From contig NZ_JANAIF010000013.1 of NCBI RefSeq assembly GCF_024721015.1, positions 1 through 64,000 of the forward strand: a stretch of 64,000 bases of DNA, in the 5' to 3' direction. The notes below the pieces were generated by a model. That model made no database searches, was not told the origin of the DNA, and saw nothing but the letters and a program-made list of their open reading frames with translations. Shown in pieces: positions 22,439 to 32,019 of this stretch. Made by a program: the position numbers and the translations under genes. This DNA comes from Xenorhabdus bovienii (GTDB taxonomy: Bacteria > Pseudomonadota > Gammaproteobacteria > Enterobacterales > Enterobacteriaceae). Position 1 is the stretch's first letter. Each line of letters starts with the position of its first letter.

Positions 22439-23617
22439 TTACTCACTGTGGATCTGATTGCGCCTGAATACCAGTAATCCCGCAACGACCAGGCCAATAA
22501 ATGCGATATACAAAGCAGGCTCCAGTTTGCCCGTCAGCCACGTCGAAATAGCTGACAACATTGGCCCGACTAATTGCCCCAGCGCATAACCCGTGGTCAG
22601 CAGCCCCGCCATATAACGAGCCTGATTCGGCGCTAATTCACGCCCATACAACAAGGCCAGTTGCACGACACACATAAACCCACCACCCACCAGCAATGCC
22701 CCGATCACAAGGCCTCCAATACCCGGCAGCACTTCAGCAATCAATATGCCAATTGCCTGAAGCCACAAGGTGATCGCCAAACGGATTTGAGTCGTCGATA
22801 CATGGCTCAACAAAATTCCCAGTACAATGCCGAGTACAGAAGCGCCACCAAATATCGGCCAGACAAATTGTGCAAACAGGCTGTCAGGAAAACGCTCTGT
22901 TGCCATTTGAGAAAGGAATGTGGCGGGTAGGATATAACCAAATCCAGCCAGGCTGTAGCTCCATATCAACCGTTTGATTTCCGGTGTCAGAGTAAGTTTT
23001 TGGATGTTAGTCTGTGGGCGGTGCAGTTCACCACGACGAGGCAGATAGCGGCTGACATAGATACTGCATAACAACGCCAACATGCCATAAATCACCCAAG
23101 CGTTGGCTGCACTCATCTCCCAAGATTGAATAGCAACAGCCAGCACACCACTGATTAAAATCCCTATTCCGGTTCCGGCAAAGACAGCGGCACTCAATCC
23201 CGGCCGATGCAGTTTTGCCAGTTCATCGTTCGCCCATGCAGCGACCAATACCAACGTCCAACCACTCGCCCAGCCAATAAAGAAACGAGCAATACTATGC
23301 AATATTGGCCCATCCAGCAGGGCCGAAAGCAACGTGATCATCACCGCCCCCCACAGCCCACTCCACAGGCGGTATTCCACGAATCGCTGTGCTCGCATCG
23401 CATCATAAGAGCCAGCCAGATAACCAAGGTAATTAAATGCAGCAACAATTCCCGCTCCCGTCAGTGTAAATTGGAATTCAGCAATCATCAGCGGAACTTG
23501 TGGAGTAAAAGTGAAGCGTCCTATTCCCATTGCAACAACTAAAGCGAGAAAACCGCTCAATGCAATTTGGAAGGCTTGATAATGACGACGGCCAGAAGTG
23601 ATGATTTGATTTCTCAT
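22439..23617 (-). CDS. YbfB/YjiJ-family MFS transporter
   Basis: This 392-residue protein has twelve hydrophobic segments. Its N-terminus (ALSGFLALVVAMGIGRFTFTPQVPLMI, then FNYLGYLAGSYDAMR) is the signature of the YbfB/YjiJ (DUF1228) subgroup of the major facilitator superfamily; E. coli YjiJ is also 392 residues. The substrate is unknown. The gene is divergent from moeA, and there is no sign of a partner enzyme. Confidence 0.85.
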   Translation of the reverse strand: MRNQIITSGRRHYQAFQIALSGFLALVVAMGIGRFTFTPQVPLMIAEFQFTLTGAGIVAAFNYLGYLAGSYDAMRAQRFVEYRLWSGLWGAVMITLLSALLDGPILHSIARFFIGWASGWTLVLVAAWANDELAKLHRPGLSAAVFAGTGIGILISGVLAVAIQSWEMSAANAWVIYGMLALLCSIYVSRYLPRRGELHRPQTNIQKLTLTPEIKRLIWSYSLAGFGYILPATFLSQMATERFPDSLFAQFVWPIFGGASVLGIVLGILLSHVSTTQIRLAITLWLQAIGILIAEVLPGIGGLVIGALLVGGGFMCVVQLALLYGRELAPNQARYMAGLLTTGYALGQLVGPMLSAISTWLTGKLEPALYIAFIGLVVAGLLVFRRNQIHSE

Positions 23618-23820
23618 AGTGATTAAAAAATAATGGGATTAATTGTTTTAATTAACATTATTCAGTTATAACAAATCATAAATATAATACACGTCTTTTC
23701 TTAACATTTCGTTTTTTCTCTGATATGACAACAATTCCCCATCAAAGCGATCTTTGCCATAATGCGGCCAGCACAGGAATAAACGTTTATCCGCTATCGG
23801 CGGCATATTGGGAGTTCTTT

Positions 23821-25062
23821 ATGGATCATTGTCATACCTCAGGCTTAATCTCGCTCGAACAAGCGCTGGAAAAACTATTGGCACAAGCTGTTGCCCTGAC
23901 TCACACAGAGACCATCAGCCTGATGCAAGCCGCTGGCCGGATCACCGCTACAGATATTATTTCGCCAATCAACGTTCCCTCTTTCGATAACTCAGCAATG
24001 GATGGTTATGCTGTTCGTCTTGCCGATCTAAACGGAAATCAGGCTTTGCCAATAGCAGGCAAGGCATTCGCTGGTGCGCCGTTTCAAGGAGAATGGCTTG
24101 CCGGCAGTTGCATTCGTATCATGACTGGCGCTCCCATTCCCGCTGGTGCCGATGCGGTGATAATGCAGGAACAGGCTGAAGTTACAGAAGCAGGTATTCG
24201 ATTCCCCTATCCCGCTCAACCAGGGCAGAATATTCGTACCATTGGAGAAGATATCGCTCAGAATGCGGTCGTATTGCCAAAAGGAACCAAACTATCCACA
24301 GCACAGTTGCCGGTGATCGCCTCTCTGGGCATTGCAAAGGTTAAGGTTATTCGCAGGTTGAAGGTTGCCATTTTTTCTACAGGTGACGAATTACAGGCGA
24401 TTGGTGAGCCATTACAGGCAGGTCAAATTTACGACACTAACCGTTTTGCTGTGCGCCTGATGCTGGAAAAACTAGACTGTGAGGTAATCGATCTCGGTGT
24501 GATTTCCGATGATCCTGACGCATTGCGCGATGCCTTTGCCAAAGCCGATAAACAAGCAGATTTAGTGATTAGCAGTGGCGGGGTTTCTGTCGGTGAAGCC
24601 GATTACACCAAAGCGATTCTGGAAGAAGTTGGCAAAATCAATTTCTGGAAACTGGCGATTAAGCCCGGCAAGCCTTTTGCGTTTGGCAAATTGGAAAACG
24701 CGTGGTTCTGTGGTTTACCGGGAAATCCTGTCTCAGCCGTGCTGACTTTTTATCAACTGGTACAACCGCTGATTGCCCGTCTGTCAGGTTTTACAGCATG
24801 GCAAGCGCCAATGCGCCTCAATGCTAAGGCCATCACACCACTGAAAAAGTCCCCAGGCAGGCTGGATTTCCAACGCGGCAACGCTTCCATTAATGAACAT
24901 GGCGAATTAGAAGTACAAACCACCGGGCATCAGGGTTCCCACATTTTCAGCTCATATAGCCTCGGTAATTGCTTTATTGTGCTGGAACGAGAGCGTGGAC
25001 ACATTACGACTGGCGAAACAGTGCAAATCGAATTTTTCAACCACTTACTGAAAAACCAATAA
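23821..25062 (+). CDS. moeA: Molybdopterin molybdenumtransferase
   Basis: MoeA inserts molybdate into adenylylated molybdopterin. The 413 residues match the E. coli enzyme (411), with the signatures [18 protein letters not shown] (about 45), the central GDEL and [12 protein letters not shown] (about 257), and [24 protein letters not shown] chose ATG 23821, which has GGGAG upstream and aligns with the family start; the in-frame extension to 23725 is not conserved. It is followed by moeB with a 14-base gap. Confidence 0.96.
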   Translation: MDHCHTSGLISLEQALEKLLAQAVALTHTETISLMQAAGRITATDIISPINVPSFDNSAMDGYAVRLADLNGNQALPIAGKAFAGAPFQGEWLAGSCIRIMTGAPIPAGADAVIMQEQAEVTEAGIRFPYPAQPGQNIRTIGEDIAQNAVVLPKGTKLSTAQLPVIASLGIAKVKVIRRLKVAIFSTGDELQAIGEPLQAGQIYDTNRFAVRLMLEKLDCEVIDLGVISDDPDALRDAFAKADKQADLVISSGGVSVGEADYTKAILEEVGKINFWKLAIKPGKPFAFGKLENAWFCGLPGNPVSAVLTFYQLVQPLIARLSGFTAWQAPMRLNAKAITPLKKSPGRLDFQRGNASINEHGELEVQTTGHQGSHIFSSYSLGNCFIVLERERGHITTGETVQIEFFNHLLKNQ

Positions 25063-25076
25063 CTAACGGAAAAATA

Positions 25077-25829
25077 ATGGCTATCGAGCTCACCGATGAA
25101 GAAATCCTGCGCTACAATCGGCAGATTGTCCTGCATGATTTCGATTTTGACGGACAGGAAAAGTTAAAATCAGCCAAAGTGTTGATTGTCGGTGTGGGCG
25201 GTCTCGGCTGTGCCGCCTCCCAGTATCTTACTTCGGCTGGCGTTGGGGCAATCACCCTGCTGGATTTTGATGCCGTTTCCCTCTCCAACCTGCAACGACA
25301 AATCCTTCATCGCGATGAGCGCATCGGTATGCCCAAAGTGCATTCGGCCGCCCAGACACTGCGGGAAATAAACCCGCACGTCACCTTACATCCCATTGAG
25401 GGATTATTGGATGATCCATCACTGGATGAATTGATTGGCCGACATGATCTTATTCTGGATTGTACGGATAACGTTGCCATTCGCGAACAGCTCAACCGCC
25501 TGTGTTACGGGCGTAAAGTTCCCTTGGTTTCCGGTGCTGCTATTCGCATGGAAGGGCAACTGGCCGTGTTTACTTATCAACCGGATGAACCCTGTTATCG
25601 CTGCTTGAGCCGATTATTTGGTGAAAACAGCCTGACCTGTGTTGAAGCGGGCGTGATGGCGCCACTGGTGGGAATTATCGGCTCCCTGCAAGCGATGGAA
25701 GCGATTAAATTACTGACTCAATGCGGGAAAGTCAGCCGTGGCAAAGTGCTATTGTTCGATGCCATGACCCTGCAATTTCGTGAGATCAGGCTGCCTAAAG
25801 ATCCTCAGTGTGAGGTTTGCCAGAGCTAA
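25077..25829 (+). CDS. moeB: Molybdopterin-synthase adenylyltransferase
   Basis: MoeB is an E1-like enzyme that adenylates the C-terminal Gly-Gly of MoaD, here encoded at 53.1 kb. The 250-residue protein has the ATP-binding GVGGLGCAASQYL (about 42), catalytic-region residues in LQRQILHRDERIGMPK, and zinc cysteine pairs (CYRCL and CEVCQ). E. coli MoeB is 249 residues. It is the second gene of the moeAB operon. The longer frame from 24969 lies in moeA and is rejected. Confidence 0.96.
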   Translation: MAIELTDEEILRYNRQIVLHDFDFDGQEKLKSAKVLIVGVGGLGCAASQYLTSAGVGAITLLDFDAVSLSNLQRQILHRDERIGMPKVHSAAQTLREINPHVTLHPIEGLLDDPSLDELIGRHDLILDCTDNVAIREQLNRLCYGRKVPLVSGAAIRMEGQLAVFTYQPDEPCYRCLSRLFGENSLTCVEAGVMAPLVGIIGSLQAMEAIKLLTQCGKVSRGKVLLFDAMTLQFREIRLPKDPQCEVCQS

Positions 25830-26128
25830 TTTTAACAACAAACCCTATTCTATACTCACTGCCTTTCCTACCTGAAAAAACGCGGGTTAAGGGGAATAAA
25901 AATATTGATGATGATTTGATAACGTTATCTGATGAAGATCAAATTTCTTTACCCGAATACTCATGTGATGACCACATACAGACATTACTCCCTTCTTTTA
26001 TATTCCTTCCTTAGAATCGTATTCGAGCTATGGTGAGATTTCCCTGGTCTTGTATTATAAAATCTTAATAGATAACATAGTATTATAAAGCACCATCAAT
26101 GATAATATAATATCAACGAGATTATATA
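25830..26128. promoter_or_regulatory. Island boundary and presumed operator region of the XRE gene
   Basis: No gene is supported here. Base composition drops sharply after moeB. The decamer GTATTATAAA occurs as two direct copies, 26052-26061 and 26080-26089, 28 bases apart and just upstream of the XRE-type regulator, a plausible autoregulatory operator pair (inference). Confidence 0.45.
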
Positions 26129-26782
26129 ATGCAAGAACTGAATGGTAAAAAATCAACTGAAGCTGATGCCTTGTTATCCAACATTGCTAAAAATATTGAT
26201 TTTTTGATGAAAAATAACAACATAGACTCACAGACTCTGAGCAGATTAACAGGTCTCGGAATTGCGACTATCAACAGCCTCAGACGTGGAGTTGGAAACC
26301 CCACTATTGCTACTGTTTCATCAATTGCAGATGTATTTGGTGTCAATGTGGGTGAAATTACCGACGGGAAATTATCTGAATCAAATGGAAATGAAGAAAT
26401 TATCTCCTCAGTACCTCTGGTTAGGTATGATGAATTGGATGGTTACGTATCTGGCAAAATAATCACCAAAAATTTATATAAGCTCAGTATTCAGGATAAT
26501 CATGAAGATTCTCTTTTTGCCGTAGAATTTGGAAATAACCTTTTATTTCCCTATTTTGACAGCAACACCATCGCAATAGTTTCTAAAACCGAGGCAGTTT
26601 GTGACAGTGATGTCGTTCTCGTAAAAATTAAAGATGCTCCCATTTGTTTTAGACAAGTTTTTGTCGGCGAAAGTGGAATTTACTTTTCAATATTAGGCAT
26701 TGAGAACGAACGGAAAACGGTTTTAACGCAGAATTACACAATAATTGGAGTTGTAATTAGGTCGATTAGAAACTTAAAATAG
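26129..26782 (+). CDS. XRE-type regulator with S24-like domain lacking the dyad
   Basis: This 217-residue protein has an N-terminal helix-turn-helix of the Cro/CI class (about 17-76: LSRLTGLGIATINSLRRGVGNP) and a C-terminal region shaped like the LexA/CI S24 domain (about 125-210). Where active members have the nucleophile serine (G-D-S-M-x-P), this one reads GNNLLFP, with Leu138 in its place. The general-base lysine position reads CFRQ (Phe174/Arg175). It should therefore be unable to self-cleave and may instead sense a ligand or act by dimerisation. It heads a tightly packed four-gene run and is the likely regulator of that run. Confidence 0.8.
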   Translation: MQELNGKKSTEADALLSNIAKNIDFLMKNNNIDSQTLSRLTGLGIATINSLRRGVGNPTIATVSSIADVFGVNVGEITDGKLSESNGNEEIISSVPLVRYDELDGYVSGKIITKNLYKLSIQDNHEDSLFAVEFGNNLLFPYFDSNTIAIVSKTEAVCDSDVVLVKIKDAPICFRQVFVGESGIYFSILGIENERKTVLTQNYTIIGVVIRSIRNLK

Positions 26783-26791
26783 GATTTAATT

Positions 26792-27274
26792 GTGGGTAAA
26801 ATAATAAGTTTTCTCAAAAAAATATTCGAAACTCGTTATATATACAGTTTACAAAAATTCGAGCCCATAAAGGAAAACGGATTTTATATCTTGAAAGAGC
26901 TAGGCACCCATACATGCATAAAAGCAAAAGCAGAAGATATTTTTGACGGCGATTTATTATACAATATCAACCCTGAAGATATCATATTCATAGCAAGGTT
27001 TGAAGAATATGATATGAGAGAAAAACAAAAATTCAAAATCATAGAGGAGAGGAGAGATCTTTCATTTATCATACAGAATGCGTATTCTCGCAGACAAATT
27101 CATGGAAAAGAACTGCTTATAGAACAGAATATAGTAGAAAAAATAGATCCGACGAGCCTTGTGAGAATAGCCTATATGTCAGGATTAAAGGATGGAAGGA
27201 AAATTTCTGACGATATCTCAAAAGCTGAAAAAATAAAACCCTCTAAATCTCCAAATTTAAAGGTAATAAAATGA
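26792..27274 (+). CDS. Unknown 160-residue protein of the AT-rich island
   Basis: I do not recognise this protein. It starts with GTG nine bases after the regulator stop, behind AGGA. It is charged and soluble-looking: a basic N-terminus (GKIISFLKKIFETRY), an acidic-hydrophobic middle (AEDIFDGDLLYNINPEDIIFIARFEEYD), and a lysine-rich C-terminus. No membrane segment, cysteine cluster or catalytic motif stands out. Its stop overlaps the start of the VUT gene by four bases, so translation is probably coupled, and its role is likely tied to the transporter or regulator. Confidence 0.7.
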   Translation: MGKIISFLKKIFETRYIYSLQKFEPIKENGFYILKELGTHTCIKAKAEDIFDGDLLYNINPEDIIFIARFEEYDMREKQKFKIIEERRDLSFIIQNAYSRRQIHGKELLIEQNIVEKIDPTSLVRIAYMSGLKDGRKISDDISKAEKIKPSKSPNLKVIK

Positions 27275-27969
27275 CTCAGAATTATCCCACTCATTCAAGG
27301 TTTAAGTATGATTCGTTGTTTGTTTCTCTATCTGTAACAATAATGATAACTTGTGATGTTCTTGTATATAAAACACTAGACTTTTATGATTTTAAAATTA
27401 CATTTAGTGGAATTTTGTTCTCGTTCTACTTTCTTATATCCACGATTCAGACGGAGGTTTATGGATACAGACAAGGCGTAAAAACGGTCTGGATCATGGT
27501 GTTATGCCAATCAATCTTTGTCATGGTTATCTTTGTAGCATCGCATATGCAACCCGAAAACAATCAAATATCAATGAACTTTAAGTCATTATTCGGAGAA
27601 TTTTGGCGTGTTATGGTAGGGACATGGACTTCTGTACCCATTTCTTACTTTATTAACGGATTTGTTATATCCAGCCTGAAAAAAGTCTTTCTTGGCAGGT
27701 TCTTTTTCATCAGGTATCTCATTGCCTCGATGACGACTCAGGCGGCTCTTCTGTTATCAGCTTATCCTATAAGCCTCTCTTCAAAATATAATTTCAATGA
27801 ATTAATAACAATAATCACAACAACATGGTCTTACAAAGTCGTAATGTCCATTATTCTTCTGCCTATAGGGATCATCTTAGCGGATAAGATAAAAAAATTA
27901 GAGTCGGCTGATGTATATGATTGGGGCATATCATACAATCCATTTTTCCTCAGAGGTAATAAAAAATGA
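27271..27969 (+). CDS. VUT-family (YhhQ-like) membrane transporter
   Basis: This 232-residue protein has about six hydrophobic segments. The first pair is followed by STIQTEVYGYRQGVKTVW, the E-x-Y-G pattern seen in the VUT/YhhQ family, and the last by WSYKVVMSIILLPIGIILADKIKK, as in E. coli YhhQ (221 residues). YhhQ imports queuosine precursors (preQ0/preQ1). The present protein is divergent, and the host should have its own yhhQ, so another small heterocyclic substrate is possible. It overlaps both neighbours by four bases (ATGA type). Confidence 0.72.
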   Translation: MTQNYPTHSRFKYDSLFVSLSVTIMITCDVLVYKTLDFYDFKITFSGILFSFYFLISTIQTEVYGYRQGVKTVWIMVLCQSIFVMVIFVASHMQPENNQISMNFKSLFGEFWRVMVGTWTSVPISYFINGFVISSLKKVFLGRFFFIRYLIASMTTQAALLLSAYPISLSSKYNFNELITIITTTWSYKVVMSIILLPIGIILADKIKKLESADVYDWGISYNPFFLRGNKK

Positions 27970-28709
27970 AAGTTGTTAATTTGACAGACATACATCTGAC
28001 CAGAAACAGAGATAAAAAACTATTTGATGTAAATCCTTATGATAACTTTGATTTTGTTTGTGAGGAAATACGTAGAATACAGAATCTTACTGGGATAGAG
28101 TTAATTATCGTATCCGGTGATATTGCAAATGACGGTGATATTGACGCCTACAGATATTTTTTAAATAGAATGGAGTCACTAAAAATACCTTATATTTCCA
28201 TACTCGGCAATCATGATCTCAATAAAAACTTTGAAATAGCACTGGCGGAAGAAAAACCAAAATACATTATTACCTCCCGTGAATATAATAACAATAATTG
28301 GTATATGACTTCCGTCGACACTGTCGTTGAAGGAGAAGATTATGGTTTTATAACTCAAGATAACCTTGCTGAATTAGAAAGAAAAATTATCACAAACAGA
28401 AATTTTAATATCGCCATATTTATGCATCATCATGCCATGCCGGTTGGTACGCCAATTGTAGATAGCTGCATGCTGAACAATGCCAAAGCAGTATTGGAAC
28501 TTTGTGAGAAACATAAGGTTAAATTTATTGGTAGCGGTCATGCGCACACACCACGCATTTGGCATCATAATAATATGACAGCATGTGTTTCTCCTGCTGT
28601 TTCATTTCAATGGTTATCAGGCACCGATACAGTGAAAATATCAAAAGGCTTTGGCTTTAATGTTATAGATTTTGTGCCAGATTTATCTATAACGTCATGT
28701 ATTTATTAA
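27966..28709 (+). CDS. CpdA-like metallophosphoesterase
   Basis: This 247-residue calcineurin-type phosphoesterase keeps every metal ligand motif: D8-x-H10 (LTDIHL), GD at 51-52, GNHD at 81-84, H154-H156 (MHHHAMP) and GHAH at 191-194. The overall line-up, including DVNPYDNF and SPAVSFQW, resembles E. coli CpdA, the class III 3',5'-cAMP phosphodiesterase, so a cyclic nucleotide or other phosphodiester is the likely substrate. It is the last gene of the four-gene run, overlapping the VUT gene by four bases. Confidence 0.85.
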   Translation: MKVVNLTDIHLTRNRDKKLFDVNPYDNFDFVCEEIRRIQNLTGIELIIVSGDIANDGDIDAYRYFLNRMESLKIPYISILGNHDLNKNFEIALAEEKPKYIITSREYNNNNWYMTSVDTVVEGEDYGFITQDNLAELERKIITNRNFNIAIFMHHHAMPVGTPIVDSCMLNNAKAVLELCEKHKVKFIGSGHAHTPRIWHHNNMTACVSPAVSFQWLSGTDTVKISKGFGFNVIDFVPDLSITSCIY

Positions 28710-28731
28710 TCGTCAATAATGGCAAATAAAA

Positions 28732-28753
28732 AAGCGCTTCATATGAGGCGCTT
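28732..28753 (-). terminator. Terminator between the island and ybiT
   Basis: The 9-bp stem AAGCGCTTC/GAGGCGCTT (one G-T pair) has an ATAT loop. The T run is on the minus-strand side, so it best serves ybiT, but it may also stop the island transcript. Confidence 0.75.
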
Positions 28754-28888
28754 ACTTATTGGTTGATACCTGATAGGGTACTTTATCGGGGAATTACATC
28801 CTTGTATTCACTTCAGCCATTCCGCCCCCAATCCTCAAACTGAAAAATAATATTCTCTTTTAAGATTCATGCGGGCAGAAAAAAGGCT

Positions 28889-30484
28889 TTACTCAGCAAT
28901 TCCCTGGCTTCTCAGATACTCATCATAAGTACCTCTGAAATCAACCACTTTGTCGGATTTAATTTCTAAAATACGGCTTGCTAATGAGCTAACAAATGAA
29001 CGGTCATGGGAAACGAAAATCAACGTACCTTGGTAGAGTTCCAGCGCAAGGTTAAGGGATTCGATGGATTCCATATCCAGATGGTTGGTTGGCTCATCCA
29101 TAATCAGAATATTCGGTTTGTGCATCATCAGCTTACCGAACAGCATCCGTCCTTGTTCACCACCGGACAGTACCTTGACCTTCTTCTTGATGTCATCCTG
29201 GCCAAACAACAAGCGTCCCAGCGCACCACGCACGGCCTGCTCATCGTCTCCTTCGCGCTTCCACTGACTCATCCATTCAAATACCGTCAGATCGCAGTCA
29301 AAATCGCTAGCGTGATCCTGCGCATAATAGCCAATCGTATTATTTTCAGACCATTTGATCGTACCGCTGCTCGGCTCTGCTTCACCTACCAGCGTTTTCA
29401 GCAGCGTAGTTTTACCGATGCCGTTTTCACCAATAACCGCCATTTTTTCGCCAACTTCCATCAGCAGGTTCAGGTTCTTAAACAGTGGTTCGTTATCATA
29501 GCCCTTGGTTACACCTTCCAACTCTAGCGCATTACGGAACAGTTTTTTCTCCTGCTCAAAGCGGATATATGGGTTTTGACGGCTGGAAGCTTTCACTTCT
29601 TCTAACTGGATTTTGTCAATCTGACGAGCACGGGACGTTGCCTGCTTAGACTTAGACGCATTGGCACTGAAACGACTAACAAATGACTGTAAATCGGCAA
29701 TCTGTGCCTTTTTCTTGGCGTTGTCTGCCAACTGACGTTCACGAGCCTGCGTCGCCGCAGTCATGTATTCATCATAGTTCCCCGGGAACAGACGCAATGC
29801 GCCATAATCCAGATCTGCCATGTGGGTACAGACCATATTCAGGAAATGGCGGTCATGGGAAATAATAATCATAGTGCTGTTGCGTTCGTTGAGCACTTGT
29901 TCCAGCCAGCGGATAGTATTGATATCCAAGTTGTTGGTTGGCTCATCGAGCAGCAGAACATCAGGATTAGAAAACAGTGCCTGTGCCAGCAAGACACGCA
30001 ATTTCCAACCCGGTGCCACCGCGTTCATCAAACCATAATGCTGATCCACAGGGATACCGACACCGAGCAGCAATTCTCCCGCACGTGCCTCTGCACTATA
30101 GCCATCCATTTCACCGTAGGCGACCTCCAGATCAGCCACACGATAGCCATCTTCTTCGCTCATTTCTGCCAAGGCATAAATGCGGTCACGTTCCTGTTTC
30201 ACTTCCCACAGTTCCGCGTGCCCCATGATGACCGTATCCAGCACCGTGTAGGTTTCGAAAGCGAACTGATCCTGACGCAGCTTACCCAACCGCTCATTGG
30301 GATCAAGACTGACATTACCGGCGGTTGGCGTTAAATCTCCACCCAGGATTTTCATAAAAGTAGACTTACCCGCCCCATTCGCGCCAATCAGACCATAACG
30401 ATTGCCGTTGCCGAATTTGGCAGAAATGTTTTCAAATAGTGGCTTACTGCCAAACTGCATGGTGATGTTGTTTGTACTTAACAC
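28889..30484 (-). CDS. ybiT: ABC-F family ATPase YbiT
   Basis: YbiT is a soluble ABC-F protein with two nucleotide-binding domains and no membrane part; the class acts on ribosomes. Walker A motifs are GANGAGKS (about 35) and GENGIGKTT (about 350). Signature and Walker B regions are visible ([31 protein letters not shown]), with the linker between the domains at about 240-310. The 531-residue length matches E. coli YbiT (530). It uses GTG as start, giving the N-terminus [20 protein letters not shown] expected for the family. Confidence 0.95.
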   Translation of the reverse strand: MLSTNNITMQFGSKPLFENISAKFGNGNRYGLIGANGAGKSTFMKILGGDLTPTAGNVSLDPNERLGKLRQDQFAFETYTVLDTVIMGHAELWEVKQERDRIYALAEMSEEDGYRVADLEVAYGEMDGYSAEARAGELLLGVGIPVDQHYGLMNAVAPGWKLRVLLAQALFSNPDVLLLDEPTNNLDINTIRWLEQVLNERNSTMIIISHDRHFLNMVCTHMADLDYGALRLFPGNYDEYMTAATQARERQLADNAKKKAQIADLQSFVSRFSANASKSKQATSRARQIDKIQLEEVKASSRQNPYIRFEQEKKLFRNALELEGVTKGYDNEPLFKNLNLLMEVGEKMAVIGENGIGKTTLLKTLVGEAEPSSGTIKWSENNTIGYYAQDHASDFDCDLTVFEWMSQWKREGDDEQAVRGALGRLLFGQDDIKKKVKVLSGGEQGRMLFGKLMMHKPNILIMDEPTNHLDMESIESLNLALELYQGTLIFVSHDRSFVSSLASRILEIKSDKVVDFRGTYDEYLRSQGIAE

Positions 30485-30754
30485 AACTTTTGCTCTTAAA
30501 GTGGATAAAAGGGAATTTGGAAAAAAATCGATAGTCGCGCATTATGCCACAACAAGAAAAAAGTATCGCCAGAATACCTCGACCTCTATCTCAAAAACCA
30601 AAACACAGACCCCGTTCACATAAAAAAGATAAATAAAATTTTCTTATAAAACGACCTAAGTTGTCCGCTAAGAAAGCATAGAATAAGGCCAATAATTATT
30701 ATAGACTTTCGATAAATTTTGCGGCTCAACAATTTGATATACCGGAAAAAGAAA

Positions 30755-31765
30755 ATGCAAAAAATCAGATGGGGTATTATTGGTTGTGGTGATGTAACAG
30801 AAGTAAAAAGTGGCCCTGCTTTTTATAAACTGGAGGGTTCAGAATTAATTGCAGTTATGCGGCGCAACGCAGATTTAGCAAAAGAATTTGCCAAACGGCA
30901 TAATGTCCCAAAGTGGTATTCTGATGCCGAATCGCTGGTTAATGATCCTGAAATTGATGCGATATACATTGCGACACCGCCCTCGACACACAAAGAATAT
31001 ACTCTATTAGCCGCACAAGCCGGAAAAATAGTGTATGTTGAAAAACCCATGGCGCTGACATTTGAAGAATGTAATGAAATGATCGCTGCCTGCCAATCTC
31101 AGAATGTGCCACTGTTTGTCGCTTATTATCGAAGGGCACTACCAAGATTCCTAAAGATAAAAGAATTAATTGATTCTGGTGCCATTGGTACTCCGCGCAT
31201 TGTAAATTGCCAACTCTTCAGAGAAATGGAATCTCGCTACCAAGATCCTGATAATTTACCCTGGTTCGTAAAACCAGAAATATCCGGTGGTGGGTTATTT
31301 GTTGATTTAGCCTGCCATACACTTGATATATTAGATTTTCTGTTGGGAAAAATCATTTCGGTCAAAGGGCATGCCAATTCACAGGCAAAAGCCTATCCGG
31401 CGGAAGATTGTGTCTCAATGTCATTTATGTTTGAAAACCATATCCAAGGCGTTGGTATATGGAATTTTGCCGCTGGCACCCGTGAAGATAAGGTAGAAAT
31501 TATCGGCACGAAAGGCAAAATAGCGTTTGCGACATTCGGTGATGCAGCTATTTCATATTATGACGAAAATAATCAGCTGCACCAATTCCATTTTGAAAAT
31601 CCCAAACATATTCAGATGCCATTTATTCAAACGGTTATACATCAATTACAGCGCAATAATATCAGTTCATCCAATGGGGAAGCCGCCGCAAGAACCAGTT
31701 GGGTTATTGATGAAGTCCTAAAAGAGTATCAAACTGCCCTATACATAGAAAACAAAGAAAAATAA
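30755..31765 (+). CDS. Gfo/Idh/MocA-family oxidoreductase
   Basis: This 336-residue NAD(P)-dependent dehydrogenase has a Rossmann fold at the N-terminus (GIIGCGDVTE, about 7-16) and the family motif VEKPMALTFEECNEMI near residue 95. The C-terminal alpha/beta substrate domain includes GGGLFVDLACHTLDILDFLLG with the usual acid and histidine positions. Substrates in this family are usually sugars or inositols; I cannot choose one. ATG 30755 is preceded by GGAAAAAG. The TTG further upstream at 30719 is rejected. It is a single gene with no pathway partners adjacent. Confidence 0.85.
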   Translation: MQKIRWGIIGCGDVTEVKSGPAFYKLEGSELIAVMRRNADLAKEFAKRHNVPKWYSDAESLVNDPEIDAIYIATPPSTHKEYTLLAAQAGKIVYVEKPMALTFEECNEMIAACQSQNVPLFVAYYRRALPRFLKIKELIDSGAIGTPRIVNCQLFREMESRYQDPDNLPWFVKPEISGGGLFVDLACHTLDILDFLLGKIISVKGHANSQAKAYPAEDCVSMSFMFENHIQGVGIWNFAAGTREDKVEIIGTKGKIAFATFGDAAISYYDENNQLHQFHFENPKHIQMPFIQTVIHQLQRNNISSSNGEAAARTSWVIDEVLKEYQTALYIENKEK

Positions 31766-31772
31766 CCCGTCA

Positions 31773-31790
31773 GGCCAGCATTGGCTGGCC
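31773..31790 (+). terminator. Hairpin after the oxidoreductase gene
   Basis: The stem GGCCAGC/GCTGGCC with loop ATTG lies a few bases after the stop. No T run follows, so it may be a weak terminator or only an mRNA-end hairpin. Confidence 0.45.
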
Positions 31791-31875
31791 AAAGTAATAT
31801 CATTGCCCCAAGATTAAGTCGTTTTGTTATTTCACCATATTGATGGTCAGAGTTAATTTAATAATTAAAAATGGT

Positions 31876-32019
31876 TCATCGCACTTTGCCGGGAGACGCG
31901 GCACGAATCCTCAGAAAGAAGTAATCCGTGTCGCGGTATCCGTAAGCCATCCGCTTAATGACTTTTATCCGATGGTTCATGCCCTCTATTGTCCGACTGC
32001 GAACTACCCATTCCCCGTG
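31876..32019 (-). mobile_element. ISL3-type transposase C-terminal remnant
   Basis: Read on the minus strand, this gives HGEWVVRSRTIEGMNHRI, then KVIKRMAYGYRDTDYFFLRI and a stop after PGKVR. This is the C-terminus of ISL3-family transposases, with the E-G-x-N region carrying the last catalytic acid and the K-R-x-A-Y-G-[FY]-R signature. The rest of the transposase is missing. The fragment overlaps the 3' end of the CmlA-like gene in another frame, so it joins directly onto that gene. Confidence 0.8.

Noticed and set aside
25817-26014. 65-codon frame overlapping the end of moeB
   Set aside because: It starts with TTG inside moeB, has no ribosome site, and its sequence shows no domain or membrane pattern.
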